Of a stretch of DNA of 64,000 nt, positions 53,445 to 62,660 are shown in pieces. Every line of letters begins with the position of its first letter. Position 1 is the stretch's first letter. The notes under the pieces were generated by a model. The model was given only the letters and a program-made list of their open reading frames with translations. It had not been told where the DNA came from and ran no database searches. Source of the stretch: Pseudoxanthomonas sp. PXM02 (GTDB lineage Bacteria; Pseudomonadota; Gammaproteobacteria; Xanthomonadales; Xanthomonadaceae); assembly GCF_014851805.1 (NCBI RefSeq), contig NZ_JACVAK010000001.1, positions 434,001 to 498,000 on the forward strand. Direction: 5' to 3'. A program made the translations under genes and the position numbers.

Positions 53445-55123
53445 TGAACCGTCCACTGATTCGTCCCCTCACCGCCGCCCTGCTCGTCGCGGCGTGCGCG
53501 GCAGGTCCCGCCTTCGCCGCTGACGAGTTCTACGGCACCACCGAACCCTTCGCGAAGGAAGCGGTGTACTTCGTGCTGACCGACCGCTTCGTCAACGGCG
53601 ATCCGTCCAACGATCATCGCGACCAGGGCGGGAAGAACCCGACCTTCGACCGCCCCACGCCCGGCGCACCGGCGGGCCAGACCGACAACGTCGGCTACCT
53701 CGGTGGCGACTTCAAGGGCGTGCTGGACAACGCCGGTTACATCCGCGACCTCGGTTTCACCTCGGTCTGGGTCACACCGATCATCGACAACCCGGACGAA
53801 GCCTTCACCGGCGGCGAGGAAGTGAAGTGGGCAGGCATGTTCACCGACCGCGGCAAGACCGGCTACCACGGCTACTGGGGCATCAACTTCTACAAACTGG
53901 ACGAGCACCTGCCCAGCGATGGCCTGGATTTCGCCGGCTTCACCGCCGCGATGAAGGAACAGAAGCTGGATGTGGTGCTGGACATCGTCGGCAACCACGG
54001 CTCGCCGGCCTACTCCATGCCGACGATGCAGCCGCAGTACGGCAAGGTCTGGGACAAGGACGGCAAGCTGATCGCGGACCATCAGAACCTCGACCCTGAC
54101 AAGCTCGACCCGCGTCGCAAGCCGATGCATGCGTTCTACAACACCGGTGGCGGACTGGCGCAGCTGTCCGACTTCAACGAGAACAACCCGGCGGTGATGG
54201 AGTACCTGATCGGCGCCTACGAACAGTGGATCGACCAGGGCGCGGCCGCGTTCCGCGTGGATACCATCGCCTGGATGCCGCATGCGTTCTGGAAAGAGTT
54301 CGCCGACCGCATCCGCGCGAAGAAGCCGGGCTTCTTCATGTTCGGCGAGAACTTCAACTACGACGCCGCCAGCATCGCCGGCCATACCTGGACGCGCAAC
54401 GGCAGCTACAGCGTGCTGGACTTCCCGCTGAAGGCCAAACTCACCGACGTCTTCGAGAAGCCCGGCACCAGCTACGAGGAAATCGGCAAGGCGCTGTATC
54501 TGGAGGACGGCCCGTACGCCAATCCGTACGACCTGATGACTTTCTACGACAACCACGACATGGCGCGCATGAAGGCCAGCGATGAAGGCTTCATCGATGC
54601 GCACAACTGGCTGTTCACCGCACGCGGCATCCCGGTCATCTACTACGGCTCGGAGACGGGTTTCGAACGCGGCCATGCCGAACACGCCGGCAACCGCAAC
54701 TACTTCGGCCAGGACCGCATCGACGCCGCGCCGCAGAGCCCCATCTTCGGCCCGCTCAAGCGCATCGCCACCCTGCGCCGCGACACGCCGGCGCTACAGC
54801 GCGGCCTTCAGCTCAACGTCCGCCTGAAAGGCAACCAGGCGATCTTCTACCGCGTGCTCCAGCACGAAGGCGTCACCCAGACGGCGCTGGTGCTGCTGAA
54901 CAAGGGGGACGCGCCGGCCAGGCTGTCGGTGTCCGAATACCTGGAAGCCGGAACGTGGCGTGATGCGTTCACCGGCAAGACCCAGCGCGTGCGCAACCGC
55001 CTGCAGGCGGAGGTACCGGCGCATGGCGTACGCGTGTTCCTGCTCGACGCACCGGTCACCCGTGCCGATACACGCGCCCGCCTTGCGGACCTGATGGCGC
55101 GCAAGACGACGGACCCGAAGTAA
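53444..55123 (+). CDS. Exported GH13 alpha-amylase / cyclodextrinase-like enzyme
   Basis: 559 residues from the ATG at 53444, a signal peptide ending near GPAFAADE. GH13 catalytic residues: Asp273 in FRVDTIAWMPH, Glu302 in FMFGENFNYD and Asp372 in FYDNHDMAR. The opening VYFVLTDRFVNGDPSND is CGTase-like, and the C-terminal domain is short with no starch-binding domain. It would act in the periplasm or outside, generating maltodextrins for the receptor and transporter. Cgt-type annotation is possible but product specificity cannot be read. Confidence 0.92.
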   Translation: MNRPLIRPLTAALLVAACAAGPAFAADEFYGTTEPFAKEAVYFVLTDRFVNGDPSNDHRDQGGKNPTFDRPTPGAPAGQTDNVGYLGGDFKGVLDNAGYIRDLGFTSVWVTPIIDNPDEAFTGGEEVKWAGMFTDRGKTGYHGYWGINFYKLDEHLPSDGLDFAGFTAAMKEQKLDVVLDIVGNHGSPAYSMPTMQPQYGKVWDKDGKLIADHQNLDPDKLDPRRKPMHAFYNTGGGLAQLSDFNENNPAVMEYLIGAYEQWIDQGAAAFRVDTIAWMPHAFWKEFADRIRAKKPGFFMFGENFNYDAASIAGHTWTRNGSYSVLDFPLKAKLTDVFEKPGTSYEEIGKALYLEDGPYANPYDLMTFYDNHDMARMKASDEGFIDAHNWLFTARGIPVIYYGSETGFERGHAEHAGNRNYFGQDRIDAAPQSPIFGPLKRIATLRRDTPALQRGLQLNVRLKGNQAIFYRVLQHEGVTQTALVLLNKGDAPARLSVSEYLEAGTWRDAFTGKTQRVRNRLQAEVPAHGVRVFLLDAPVTRADTRARLADLMARKTTDPK

Positions 55124-55126
55124 ACC

Positions 55127-56707
55127 TCAGCCGCGGCGCGGCGACGCCCACACGCTGTTGGGCTCGCCGATGTCCGCGCGCTTGCGGGTGACCCGCGCCA
55201 ACCATGCGAATCCGGCCGCCATCGCCAGGGCGCCCGCATCGATCGCGAACAGCGCGGTGTGGCCGGCCGCGGTGCTTTGCCACAGCCAGGCATCGGTCAT
55301 CGCACCGTGCACCACCGGAATCAACGCGGTGACCACGGCAGCGACACAGAGCAGTTCCACGGCAGCGCGGATTGGTGGACGCAGCGCCGCCCAGGCGAGG
55401 CACGCTGCCCAGGTACCGAAGCACGCGGCCTTGATGCCGGTCGCCACGTCGATGCCCCACGCAGCGCCGTGTGCCTCGAGCAGCTGCGACGCGACGAATG
55501 CCGCGGAAATCGCCACGCAGACACCGATGCAGAAGCCGACCGTCGCCTTCGCCATCCATACCTGCGCGGTGCCCTGCTCCGACTGGCGCTTCTTGCGGCG
55601 CGACTCGATCCACAGCAGGTTGCCGGAATAGAACAGGAACGCCCCGCCGACACCCAGCAGGAAGTAGAGCCACTGGAGCCACGCATTACCGTATTCGCCG
55701 AAGTGCAGCAGGTAGGCGATCGACAGCGTGGCGTGGTTGACGTCGCGATTGCCCGGCAACTGGCTGGCGACCAGTTCGCCGGTATTCGCGTTGAGCGCCA
55801 CGGCACCCAGGGCGCCCAGCGTGCGCGGCGCCTCGCCGGTGATTTCGACCACGGCATTCGCATCGCCGGCGTGCGTGAGCTTCAGGTAGGCGGGTTCGAA
55901 CGCGGCCAGACCCTGCTTCCTGGCTTCTTCCTGCGCGCGCGCATGCCACATCGCCAGGCCGCCCAGCGTCTGCGACTTGCCCGCCGCGGCCATCTGCGGC
56001 GCGGTATCCAGCGCGGCCGGCATCGCTTCCATCAGCTTGCCGCCGTAGATCAGCGGATTGAGCGCCAGGGCCACCACCAGCGCCAGGCACAGCAGCGCGC
56101 CGGTGGCGGCGAACATGATGTGCATGGGCAGGCCGAGCACACCGATGAGGTTGTGCGCGTCCTGCCAGAATCGCTTGAGGTTGCGGCCCGGCCGCAGCGC
56201 GAACAGGTCCTCGACCAGCTTGGGCAGGTGGATCACGACACCGGACACCAGCGCCACGCCGTACAACAGACTGACGATGCCCATCAGGTAGATGCCGGCC
56301 ACCGGAATGCCCAGCGAGTAATGCAGCGCGTTGACCAGTTCGGCCAGCGCCGCCGCAGGCGGTTCCGTGCTGCCGTCGAGGTCACCGGGCGTGGCGTAGT
56401 ACCAGGTGCCCTTGGCGTCCGGCCAGTAGACCAGCGGCTGCGCCGACTCTTCCCCCGGGAACATCATGCCGATCCAGTTGCGGGCATCGGGGTGGCGCGT
56501 CAGTGTTTCGTCCAGCAGGCGTTGCGCGTCGTCCAGCGTACCCACGGGCTGCTCCACCGCATGCGGCGACTGCCAGACCATCAGGTCGTGATGGAAGACG
56601 GTGATCGCACCCGCATAGAAGGCGACGAACAACGCAAAGCCGGCGACCAGCCCGACCCAGGTGTGCAGAGTGGTGAAGGTGCGCAGCGTGGACGACTTCA
56701 GCTTCAA
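55127..56707 (-). CDS. PepSY-associated membrane protein (iron-uptake reductase type)
   Basis: 526 residues with four or more membrane segments (TLHTWVGLVAGFALFVAFYAGAITVFHHDL; IYLMGIVSLLYGVALVSGVVIHLP; GLPMHIMFAATGALLCLALVVALAL; YGNAWLQWLYFLLGVGGAFLFYSG). A periplasmic PepSY domain lies at about 60-135. Members of this family are often fused to or adjacent to siderophore receptors and may reduce ferric siderophores. It closes the iron cluster and shares its strand with the genes upstream. Confidence 0.88.
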   Translation of the reverse strand: MKLKSSTLRTFTTLHTWVGLVAGFALFVAFYAGAITVFHHDLMVWQSPHAVEQPVGTLDDAQRLLDETLTRHPDARNWIGMMFPGEESAQPLVYWPDAKGTWYYATPGDLDGSTEPPAAALAELVNALHYSLGIPVAGIYLMGIVSLLYGVALVSGVVIHLPKLVEDLFALRPGRNLKRFWQDAHNLIGVLGLPMHIMFAATGALLCLALVVALALNPLIYGGKLMEAMPAALDTAPQMAAAGKSQTLGGLAMWHARAQEEARKQGLAAFEPAYLKLTHAGDANAVVEITGEAPRTLGALGAVALNANTGELVASQLPGNRDVNHATLSIAYLLHFGEYGNAWLQWLYFLLGVGGAFLFYSGNLLWIESRRKKRQSEQGTAQVWMAKATVGFCIGVCVAISAAFVASQLLEAHGAAWGIDVATGIKAACFGTWAACLAWAALRPPIRAAVELLCVAAVVTALIPVVHGAMTDAWLWQSTAAGHTALFAIDAGALAMAAGFAWLARVTRKRADIGEPNSVWASPRRG

Positions 56708-56717
56708 CGGACGACTC

Positions 56718-56981
56718 CTACTGCACCCAGTGCAGGTGGCGCAGCAGTGCCAACGCCGCCAGCCCTGCTATCGAGGCCAGGGTGTAGACCACCCAGGCAC
56801 GCGCGCCGCTGCGGAACTGGAAGCCTGCGCAGAACACGCCGACCCAGACCGGGAAGAACACCAGACCGCCCGCCACCAGCGTGGATTGCCACGGCCCCGG
56901 CAGCAGCCAGCTGACCAAGCCGACGATGGCGGCGGAAAGAAAAAAGCCCGGCACGATGCCGGCCGTCGCACGTGCCCACAT
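56718..56981 (-). CDS. Small membrane protein, DUF3649-like iron-cluster component
   Basis: 87 residues with three hydrophobic segments. SAAIVGLVSWLLPGPWQSTLVAGGLVFFPVWVGVFCAGFQFRSGARAWVVYTLASIAGL fits the small DUF3649-type protein regularly found beside PepSY proteins in iron loci. It overlaps the next gene upstream by one base (TGATG), so translation is coupled. Function unknown. Confidence 0.75.
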   Translation of the reverse strand: MWARATAGIVPGFFLSAAIVGLVSWLLPGPWQSTLVAGGLVFFPVWVGVFCAGFQFRSGARAWVVYTLASIAGLAALALLRHLHWVQ

Positions 56982-57265
56982 CAGGCTTCACCCCGCTTGC
57001 CGTCATCAACCCGCATACCCGCGATGTACGGCAGCGCGATCATCGAGAACATCCAGCTGCCGAGCATGGCGCAGAAACCGGAACCGGCGCCGAGTACCCG
57101 CGTCCACAGCAGCAGCGATGCGATAGCCAGCACCGCGCCACTCCAGATGCCAATACGTCCCAGCCGACGCAGGGCGGCCCAGCGGCAATGGCGCGAGCCC
57201 GCATAAAGCCCTGCTGCCGACAGCGCCGCCGTCAGCGCGGCCGCCATGCTCAACCATCCGTCCAT
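56981..57265 (-). CDS. Small membrane protein, DUF3325-like iron-cluster component
   Basis: 94 residues with two to three membrane segments: AAALTAALSAAGLYAGSRHCRWAALRRLGRIGIWSGAVLAIASLLLW, then SGFCAMLGSWMFSMIALPYIAGM. It fits the DUF3325-like protein next to DUF3649-like and PepSY proteins. Starts 28 bases after the MFS stop. Role in siderophore metabolism inferred from context. Confidence 0.75.
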   Translation of the reverse strand: MDGWLSMAAALTAALSAAGLYAGSRHCRWAALRRLGRIGIWSGAVLAIASLLLWTRVLGAGSGFCAMLGSWMFSMIALPYIAGMRVDDGKRGEA

Positions 57266-57293
57266 CAGATTCCCATCCAGAACATGATTCTCT

Positions 57294-58577
57294 TCAACGC
57301 CGGTAGCACCACAGGAAGGTGCAGACCAACGTAAGACCCATCACGGGCACCGCTGCCAACGAGATGGCCGTCAGCAGATCGTCTGCCAGCAGGTACTGCG
57401 AGAGGCCGCCGGATAATACCGGACCCACTGCGCAGAATGCCGCGATCATGAAGCTGTAGCCCGCGAACGCGCGTGCACGCATATCGGCTGGGGCCAGGTC
57501 CTGCAGCATGGTGGGCAGCAAGGCATTCGCCACGCAGGTCGCCAGCAGGAATGCACCCGTCAGTGCCAAGGCCGTGGAGGCCGAGGGCGCGAATGCCAGC
57601 AGTCCGGCACACGGCAGCGCGACCGCCGTCGCCACGCCCATGATGGCGGGCCGTACGCGCGGCCCCAGACGTTCGCGCAGCGAACGATCGATGATCCATG
57701 CGATCGGCAGGCTCGCCATGTTGCCGACCAGGATCAGCACGCCGAGGGTATGCCCCACCCCGTTGATGTCGACGGCGAAGCGTCGTGCGACCGCCATGGC
57801 GATCATCGGCGTGACCGCCTGCACGGCCACCGCTACCCCGCCCGCGGCACCGACGAAGAGCAATACCTGCCAGAGGCGTTCGCGCACGAAGCCGGCGAGC
57901 GACGAGGAGTGGACGTCGCTGGCAACAGGCAACTTTCGCCGGGGATCCCGGGTAAACGCACCCAGCAGCACTAGCGGCACACCGGCCAGCGCCAGCAACA
58001 ACATCGCGCGCCGCCAGGGTTCGAGGTGCCCCAGCCCGACAGCATCGCCCAGTTCCGTCGCCAGATGCAGCAGGTCACCACCGAGGTAGAAGCCCGCACT
58101 GGCACCCGTCGCCATCAACGCCGCGAAACCGAGGTTTGCGCCCACGCGCCATCGTTCGCCGACCAGGTCGGGGATCAGCGAGTAGACGATGGGAATCATC
58201 GCGAACTCGGTGATGCCCGCGGCCGCACGACCGGTGAAGAACAGCGGGAAGTTCGGTGCCAGCGCACCCAGCAGCGTCAATGCGGCCCACGTGCCGATCA
58301 GCGCCAGCAGGATCATCTTGCGCGAATAGCGGTCCGCCAACCGCGCCAGCGGCACGGCGAGCGCGCTGGCGATCAGGATGCCGGCAATGCCGTGCAGAGC
58401 ACCGATGACGGCATCGCCGACACCGAACGTGTCGCGGATCGCCGGCGACAGAATCGACTGCAGCCCACGGTCGCTCATCTGCACCCCAGCGGTGATGCCG
58501 AGGAAGCCGACCGTGGCCAAACCAGCCCAAGGCCATGCCACCCGGGACCGGGTCGGCATGGCGAGGGCTTCATTCAT
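57294..58577 (-). CDS. MFS transporter in the iron cluster
   Basis: 427 residues, about 12 membrane segments. Motif A-like loop LARLADRYSRKMILL and a second-half loop IIDRSLRERLGPRVRPAIM. The spinster/sugar-phosphate MFS subtype is possible. It lies between the siderophore receptor and the DUF3325-like protein and could export or import a siderophore, inferred only from position. Starts 35 bases after the receptor stop. Confidence 0.85.
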   Translation of the reverse strand: MNEALAMPTRSRVAWPWAGLATVGFLGITAGVQMSDRGLQSILSPAIRDTFGVGDAVIGALHGIAGILIASALAVPLARLADRYSRKMILLALIGTWAALTLLGALAPNFPLFFTGRAAAGITEFAMIPIVYSLIPDLVGERWRVGANLGFAALMATGASAGFYLGGDLLHLATELGDAVGLGHLEPWRRAMLLLALAGVPLVLLGAFTRDPRRKLPVASDVHSSSLAGFVRERLWQVLLFVGAAGGVAVAVQAVTPMIAMAVARRFAVDINGVGHTLGVLILVGNMASLPIAWIIDRSLRERLGPRVRPAIMGVATAVALPCAGLLAFAPSASTALALTGAFLLATCVANALLPTMLQDLAPADMRARAFAGYSFMIAAFCAVGPVLSGGLSQYLLADDLLTAISLAAVPVMGLTLVCTFLWCYRR

Positions 58578-58612
58578 GGCGGCGAGCTACGTGTGACGGC
58601 GCTTGAGGCCGC

Positions 58613-60718
58613 TTACCAGACGTACCGGGCGGTAGCCGTCACCGAACGCTCATAACCGTAGTAGCACCAGTACACGGCGTTGCACGCACTGATGTATTCC
58701 TTGTCGCCGACATTCTGCACGTTCAGCTGGAAGCGCCAGTTGGAGAAGTCGTAGTGCACGGCCGCGTCGAACAGGGTGTACGACGGGGTTTCCCACAGGT
58801 TCGGCGCATCGCCGTAGTGCTTGCCGGTGTAGCGCACGCCTGCACCGAAGCCCAGCCCGGAGAGTGCGCCACTGGTGATGGTGTAATCACCGCCGGCGGA
58901 GGCCGAATGCTTGGGCTGCAGCGCGATCTGCTTGCCCAGCGTGGCCGGATCGTTACTCTTCGTGACTTCCGAGTCGATGTACGCGTATGCGCCATACACG
59001 CTGAGGCCTCGCCCCACGTTCCAGCGGCCCTCCAGCTCCACGCCGCGCACCTTGGTCTCGCCCTGCTGGATCGACGCCAGCGGATGGGTCGGGTCCGGGT
59101 CGACGGTCAGCGTGTTCTCCTGCGTCACCTCGTACAGCGCCAGGGTGGCCAGTACCTTGCCATTCGCCGGCTGGTACTTGAGGCCAGCCTCGATCTGTTC
59201 GCCCGTCGTCGGCACGAAGGCATTGCCGAACCAGTCCGCACCCACGGTGGGCTGGAACGACTGCGACCAACCCACGTACGGCGCCAGGCCATTGTCGAAC
59301 ACATAGTTCACGCCGACGCGAGCGGAGAACTTGTCGTCGCTCTGATGGCCGCCATTGGTGTCGGTGCCGACCCAGTCCTGGCGTCCGCCTACCGTGAACA
59401 CCCAGCGATCCAGCTTGATCTGGTCCTGCACATACAGGCCCAACTGCGACTGCGTCTGGCGAGTGCTGGCGGTGGTGAGAGGATCGAAGTTCGGCGCCAG
59501 GTTCGGCATCGAGCCGTACACCGGGTTATAGGCGTCGAGACCCGTCGCAGCAAAAACGAAGTTGGAATCGTAGTTCCACTCGGCACGACGGTAGTCCAAG
59601 CCGGCCAGCAGCGTGTGTTCCGCGCGACCGGTGCTGAATTTCCACTGCAGGTTGTTGTCCAGGCCGAACGTCTTTTCGTCTTCGCGGGTGGACCACAGGT
59701 AACGGAACAGCGTGCGCTGGTCGGCAAGCAGGCCGAACGTACCCACGGTAACGGCGGGTTCGACTTCCGAATCCATCAGGCGTGCGCTCTGGTTGAACTC
59801 CACGCCACCGCCGAAATCGTGGCGGAACTCGTAGCCCAGCGACTTCAGCGTCTTGATGTAGTCGTTTGCGTTCGGCTCGCCCGTGTAGAGGCTGGGGCTG
59901 ATCCTGCCGTTCGGGTTCGGCAGCAATGTGCCTGCTGCGGGCAGGAAGCCGGCACCGGCCTTGGTGTCGGCCTTCTGGTAGCGCGCCAGCACCGTCAACT
60001 CATTGGCTTCGTCCGGTTTCCAGGTGATGGCGGGCGCGAAGTAGTAGCGGTCGTCATGGATGTAGTCGACCGGCGTATCGCTGTTGCGACCCAGCGCGGT
60101 CAGTCGATACAGCAGCGTGCCGCTTTCATTGAGCTTGCCACCGAAGTCGACCGCAACCTGTCGCAGGTCGTCGCTACCCAACTGCACTTCCACTTCGCGC
60201 AGCATGTCTTCGGTCGGACGCTTGCTGACGTAGTTGACCAGGCCGCCCGGGGGCATCGCGCCGTAGTTCACCGATGCCGGCCCCTTCAGGACCTCGATCT
60301 GTTCCAGACCGTAGGGTTCGATGCGGGTGATGCCTGTTCCCGAGCCTTCCGGCAGTGCCAGGCCGTCCATGTAGCGCGCCGGCGTGAAGCCACGGACAAG
60401 CAGCCAGTCGCTGCGGCTATCGCTGCCGTAAGCGCCGCCCTGGGCGCCGGCAGTGAACCACACGGCCTCCTCAACGCCATGGATGCCACGATCCTGGATG
60501 TCGCGCGAAGTGACCACCGAGATGGATTGCGGAATCTCCTTCAGCGATGTCGCCGTCTTGGTCGCAGTGCCGGTGTCCTTGGGAATCGGTGCCTGCACCT
60601 GGACCGCATCCAGCGTGGTGGCGTCATCGGTGGCCGCCTGGGCCAACGCAAGCCCGGGGGTCGCCAGCGCGACGGCAATGGCCAGGCTGAGGGAACGGAA
60701 GGAGGTGGTGCGGGTCAT
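58613..60718 (-). CDS. TonB-dependent siderophore receptor
   Basis: 701 residues from the ATG at 60718 (MTRTTSFRSLSLAIAVALATPGLALAQ, signal peptide). Plug domain of the siderophore class: LDAVQVQAPIPKDTGTATKTATSLKEIPQSISVVTSRDIQDRGIHGVEEAV, then RGFTPARYMDGL and EVLKGPASVNYGAMPPGGLVNYVSKRP. It ends in the aromatic Trp of TARYVW, as required for barrel assembly. A Fur box precedes the start, so iron repression is likely. The substrate could be a hydroxamate or xanthoferrin-like siderophore. Confidence 0.93.
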   Translation of the reverse strand: MTRTTSFRSLSLAIAVALATPGLALAQAATDDATTLDAVQVQAPIPKDTGTATKTATSLKEIPQSISVVTSRDIQDRGIHGVEEAVWFTAGAQGGAYGSDSRSDWLLVRGFTPARYMDGLALPEGSGTGITRIEPYGLEQIEVLKGPASVNYGAMPPGGLVNYVSKRPTEDMLREVEVQLGSDDLRQVAVDFGGKLNESGTLLYRLTALGRNSDTPVDYIHDDRYYFAPAITWKPDEANELTVLARYQKADTKAGAGFLPAAGTLLPNPNGRISPSLYTGEPNANDYIKTLKSLGYEFRHDFGGGVEFNQSARLMDSEVEPAVTVGTFGLLADQRTLFRYLWSTREDEKTFGLDNNLQWKFSTGRAEHTLLAGLDYRRAEWNYDSNFVFAATGLDAYNPVYGSMPNLAPNFDPLTTASTRQTQSQLGLYVQDQIKLDRWVFTVGGRQDWVGTDTNGGHQSDDKFSARVGVNYVFDNGLAPYVGWSQSFQPTVGADWFGNAFVPTTGEQIEAGLKYQPANGKVLATLALYEVTQENTLTVDPDPTHPLASIQQGETKVRGVELEGRWNVGRGLSVYGAYAYIDSEVTKSNDPATLGKQIALQPKHSASAGGDYTITSGALSGLGFGAGVRYTGKHYGDAPNLWETPSYTLFDAAVHYDFSNWRFQLNVQNVGDKEYISACNAVYWCYYGYERSVTATARYVW

Positions 60719-60800
60719 GGGGTCGGCTCGGAGACGGCCGGTGCCCGTGTCGCCGCCTACCGGTCGACATCGAGCCGCGGGCACCGCCCGCCACCAGCCA

Positions 60801-60821
60801 AAATAAGAATCATTCTTATTT
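60801..60821. promoter_or_regulatory. Fur box upstream of the siderophore receptor
   Basis: AAATAAGAAT followed by C and the mirror ATTCTTATTT: a perfect 21-bp palindrome except the central base, fitting the GATAATGATAATCATTATC-like Fur consensus. It lies 83 bases upstream of the receptor ATG. The 60719-60847 gap holds no gene. Confidence 0.9.
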
Positions 60822-60847
60822 TATGGCCGGCACCCCTGTTCAGGCAA

Positions 60848-61885
60848 TCACTTGGAACCTGTTGACCCCCGCAGGGCCAGCCTTACGGGGATGGTCTGGC
60901 TGTCGGCCGGCTCGCCGTTGATGAGGGCCAACAGGCTCTCCACCAGCAGCGCGCCCGCCCGCTTGGTGTCCTGCTGCACCGTGGACAGGCCAGGATTGAC
61001 GAAACTCGCCAGCGGGATGTCGTCGAAGCCGGCCACCGCCACATCCTCCGGCACGCGCAGCCCCCGCTCCAGCAAGGCCTTCATCGCACCGACGGCGATC
61101 AGGTCGCTGGCGCCGAAGACCGCATCGAAGGCGACGCCCCGCGCCAGAAGCTCGCAGGCCGCGTCGTGTCCGGACTGCTCGGTGGTGATCGCGTCCACCT
61201 GCAGCGCAGGGTCGGCCGCCAGCCCCGCGGCTTCCAGTGCCTGCCGATGACCGAGATAGCGCTCGAAGAACTCGGGATAGTGATTGGATGCATGGCCGAG
61301 GAACGCGATGCGCCGGCGCCCCCGATCGATCAGGTGCGCCGTGATGTCGTGCCCGCCCTGGGTGTTGTCGCAGCCGATCGACACGCCCGGCGTATCGGGC
61401 TGCACGGCGCCCCAGCGGACGAAGTGCGTGCCCTGCTCGACCAGCCGCTCAAGCCGGCTGCGTGATTCCAGGTAGTCGCCGTAGCCCAGCAGGATGATGC
61501 CATCCGCCTTCTTGCTGTCCTCGTAATCCGCCTGCCAGTCGTTGGACAGCTGCTGGAAAGAGATCAGCAGGTCGTAGCCACGCAACGCGCAGGCGCGCGT
61601 GATGCTGCCGAGCATGGACAGGAAGAAGGGATTGATCGCCGACTCGTCCGGCGTGGGGTCCTCGAAGAACAGCAGCGCCAGCGTGCCGGAGTGCTGCCGG
61701 CGCAGGTTGGAGGCGTTCTTGTCCACCTTGTAGTTCAGCTGCTCGGCGATGGCGAGGATGCGCTTGCGCGTCTCTTCGTTGACCATCGGGCTGCCGCGCA
61801 ATGCGCGCGACACGGTGGGCTGCGATACGCCCGCCAGGTGGGCGATATCCAGCGAAGTGGCCTTCCCTTTGATGGGCGCGATCAC
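60848..61885 (-). CDS. LacI-family transcriptional regulator (probable maltose regulator)
   Basis: 345 residues. The HTH is at about 10-30 (TSLDIAHLAGVSQPTVSRALRGSPMVNEETRKRILAIAEQLNY), with the hinge NASNLRR. The sugar-binding domain includes FFLSMLGSITRACALRGYDLLISFQQ, DGIILLGYGD, RRRIAFLGHASNHYPEFFERYLGHRQALEAAG and VPEDVAVAGFDDIPLASFVNPGLSTVQQD. It is the only LacI regulator in the window, and the two 17-bp operator-like sites in the maltodextrin locus are its likely targets. It is separated from that locus by the iron cluster. Confidence 0.93.
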   Translation of the reverse strand: MIAPIKGKATSLDIAHLAGVSQPTVSRALRGSPMVNEETRKRILAIAEQLNYKVDKNASNLRRQHSGTLALLFFEDPTPDESAINPFFLSMLGSITRACALRGYDLLISFQQLSNDWQADYEDSKKADGIILLGYGDYLESRSRLERLVEQGTHFVRWGAVQPDTPGVSIGCDNTQGGHDITAHLIDRGRRRIAFLGHASNHYPEFFERYLGHRQALEAAGLAADPALQVDAITTEQSGHDAACELLARGVAFDAVFGASDLIAVGAMKALLERGLRVPEDVAVAGFDDIPLASFVNPGLSTVQQDTKRAGALLVESLLALINGEPADSQTIPVRLALRGSTGSK

Positions 61886-61990
61886 GGGCGGCGTCGGAAA
61901 CGGTGGGCAGGAGGGCCGATGATGACATGCCCAACCATCGGCGGCGATCCGAGGCCACGAGCAGGTGTGCGAGGCGAGCCAGGTTCGTCG

Positions 61991-62055
61991 GTAGGAGCGA
62001 CGTAAATCGCGATGAGGCTTTACCTCAGGCCTGTCGCGACTGGCGTCGCTCCCAC
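61991..62055. repeat. REP-type inverted repeat (GTAGGAGCGACG)
   Basis: GTAGGAGCGACGTAAATCGCGA and its inverted partner GTCGCGACTGGCGTCGCTCCCAC enclose a small TGAGGC/GCCT hairpin. It belongs to the same family as 27304-27404 and starts with the GTAG tetranucleotide typical of REP elements mobilised by RAYT transposases. Fills the LacI-OsmC gap. Confidence 0.85.
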
Positions 62056-62068
62056 GACAGCCTCGCGG

Positions 62069-62551
62069 TCAGGTGCCGCCTTGCTCCGTCCGCGTAGCCC
62101 CATGCAGTTGCACGCCCTCGGCGTCAGTAATACTCACGGAAACATCGATGCCATGTCGAACGCTTTCGGTCACCACGCAGAAGTTCTCGAACTGGGCCAG
62201 GATCCGCTCCAGCGACGCATGCGCCGTCCCGGCCTCGGCAAGCCGGATGTCGGCATGGATGTGCCCCACGCGCAGCCGCCCCTGCTCGTTGCGCACCAGC
62301 TCGGCGCTCGCGTGGGTGACCAGCTTGCCCGGGCCGTTCTTGAACTTGCGCAATGCGAACAGCAGGCTCGCCGACAGGCAGTTGGCTACGGCCGAGAGCA
62401 GCAGGCGGGTCGGATTCGGCCCCTCGCCCTTGCCCAGCGGCTCGGACTCGTCGGTCATCAGGTCGGCGATGGTGGTTTCGTCGAAACGGATGCGAAAGGC
62501 GTAGTCGTCTTCCTGCTCCAGTGTCAGGCGGATGGTCTGCGTGTCGCTCAT
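62069..62551 (-). CDS. OsmC-family peroxide reductase-like protein
   Basis: 160 residues with the OsmC/Ohr fold: PLGKGEGPNPTRLLLSAVANCLSASLLFALRK contains the first conserved Cys, and LERILAQFENFCVVTESVRHGIDVSV contains the second Cys in the family position. Such proteins reduce organic peroxides through two cysteines. Divergent from the persulfide dioxygenase gene by about 110 bases. Confidence 0.9.
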   Translation of the reverse strand: MSDTQTIRLTLEQEDDYAFRIRFDETTIADLMTDESEPLGKGEGPNPTRLLLSAVANCLSASLLFALRKFKNGPGKLVTHASAELVRNEQGRLRVGHIHADIRLAEAGTAHASLERILAQFENFCVVTESVRHGIDVSVSITDAEGVQLHGATRTEQGGT

Positions 62552-62660
62552 GGCGATTCCCCGATTGGTCCCGACGCCATCATCGCATCGCCCGGCGACC
62601 GCGGCTTGGCTTTACGTGCGAAGCCTTAGAATGCCCATCGACATCGTAGCCGGAAGCCCC

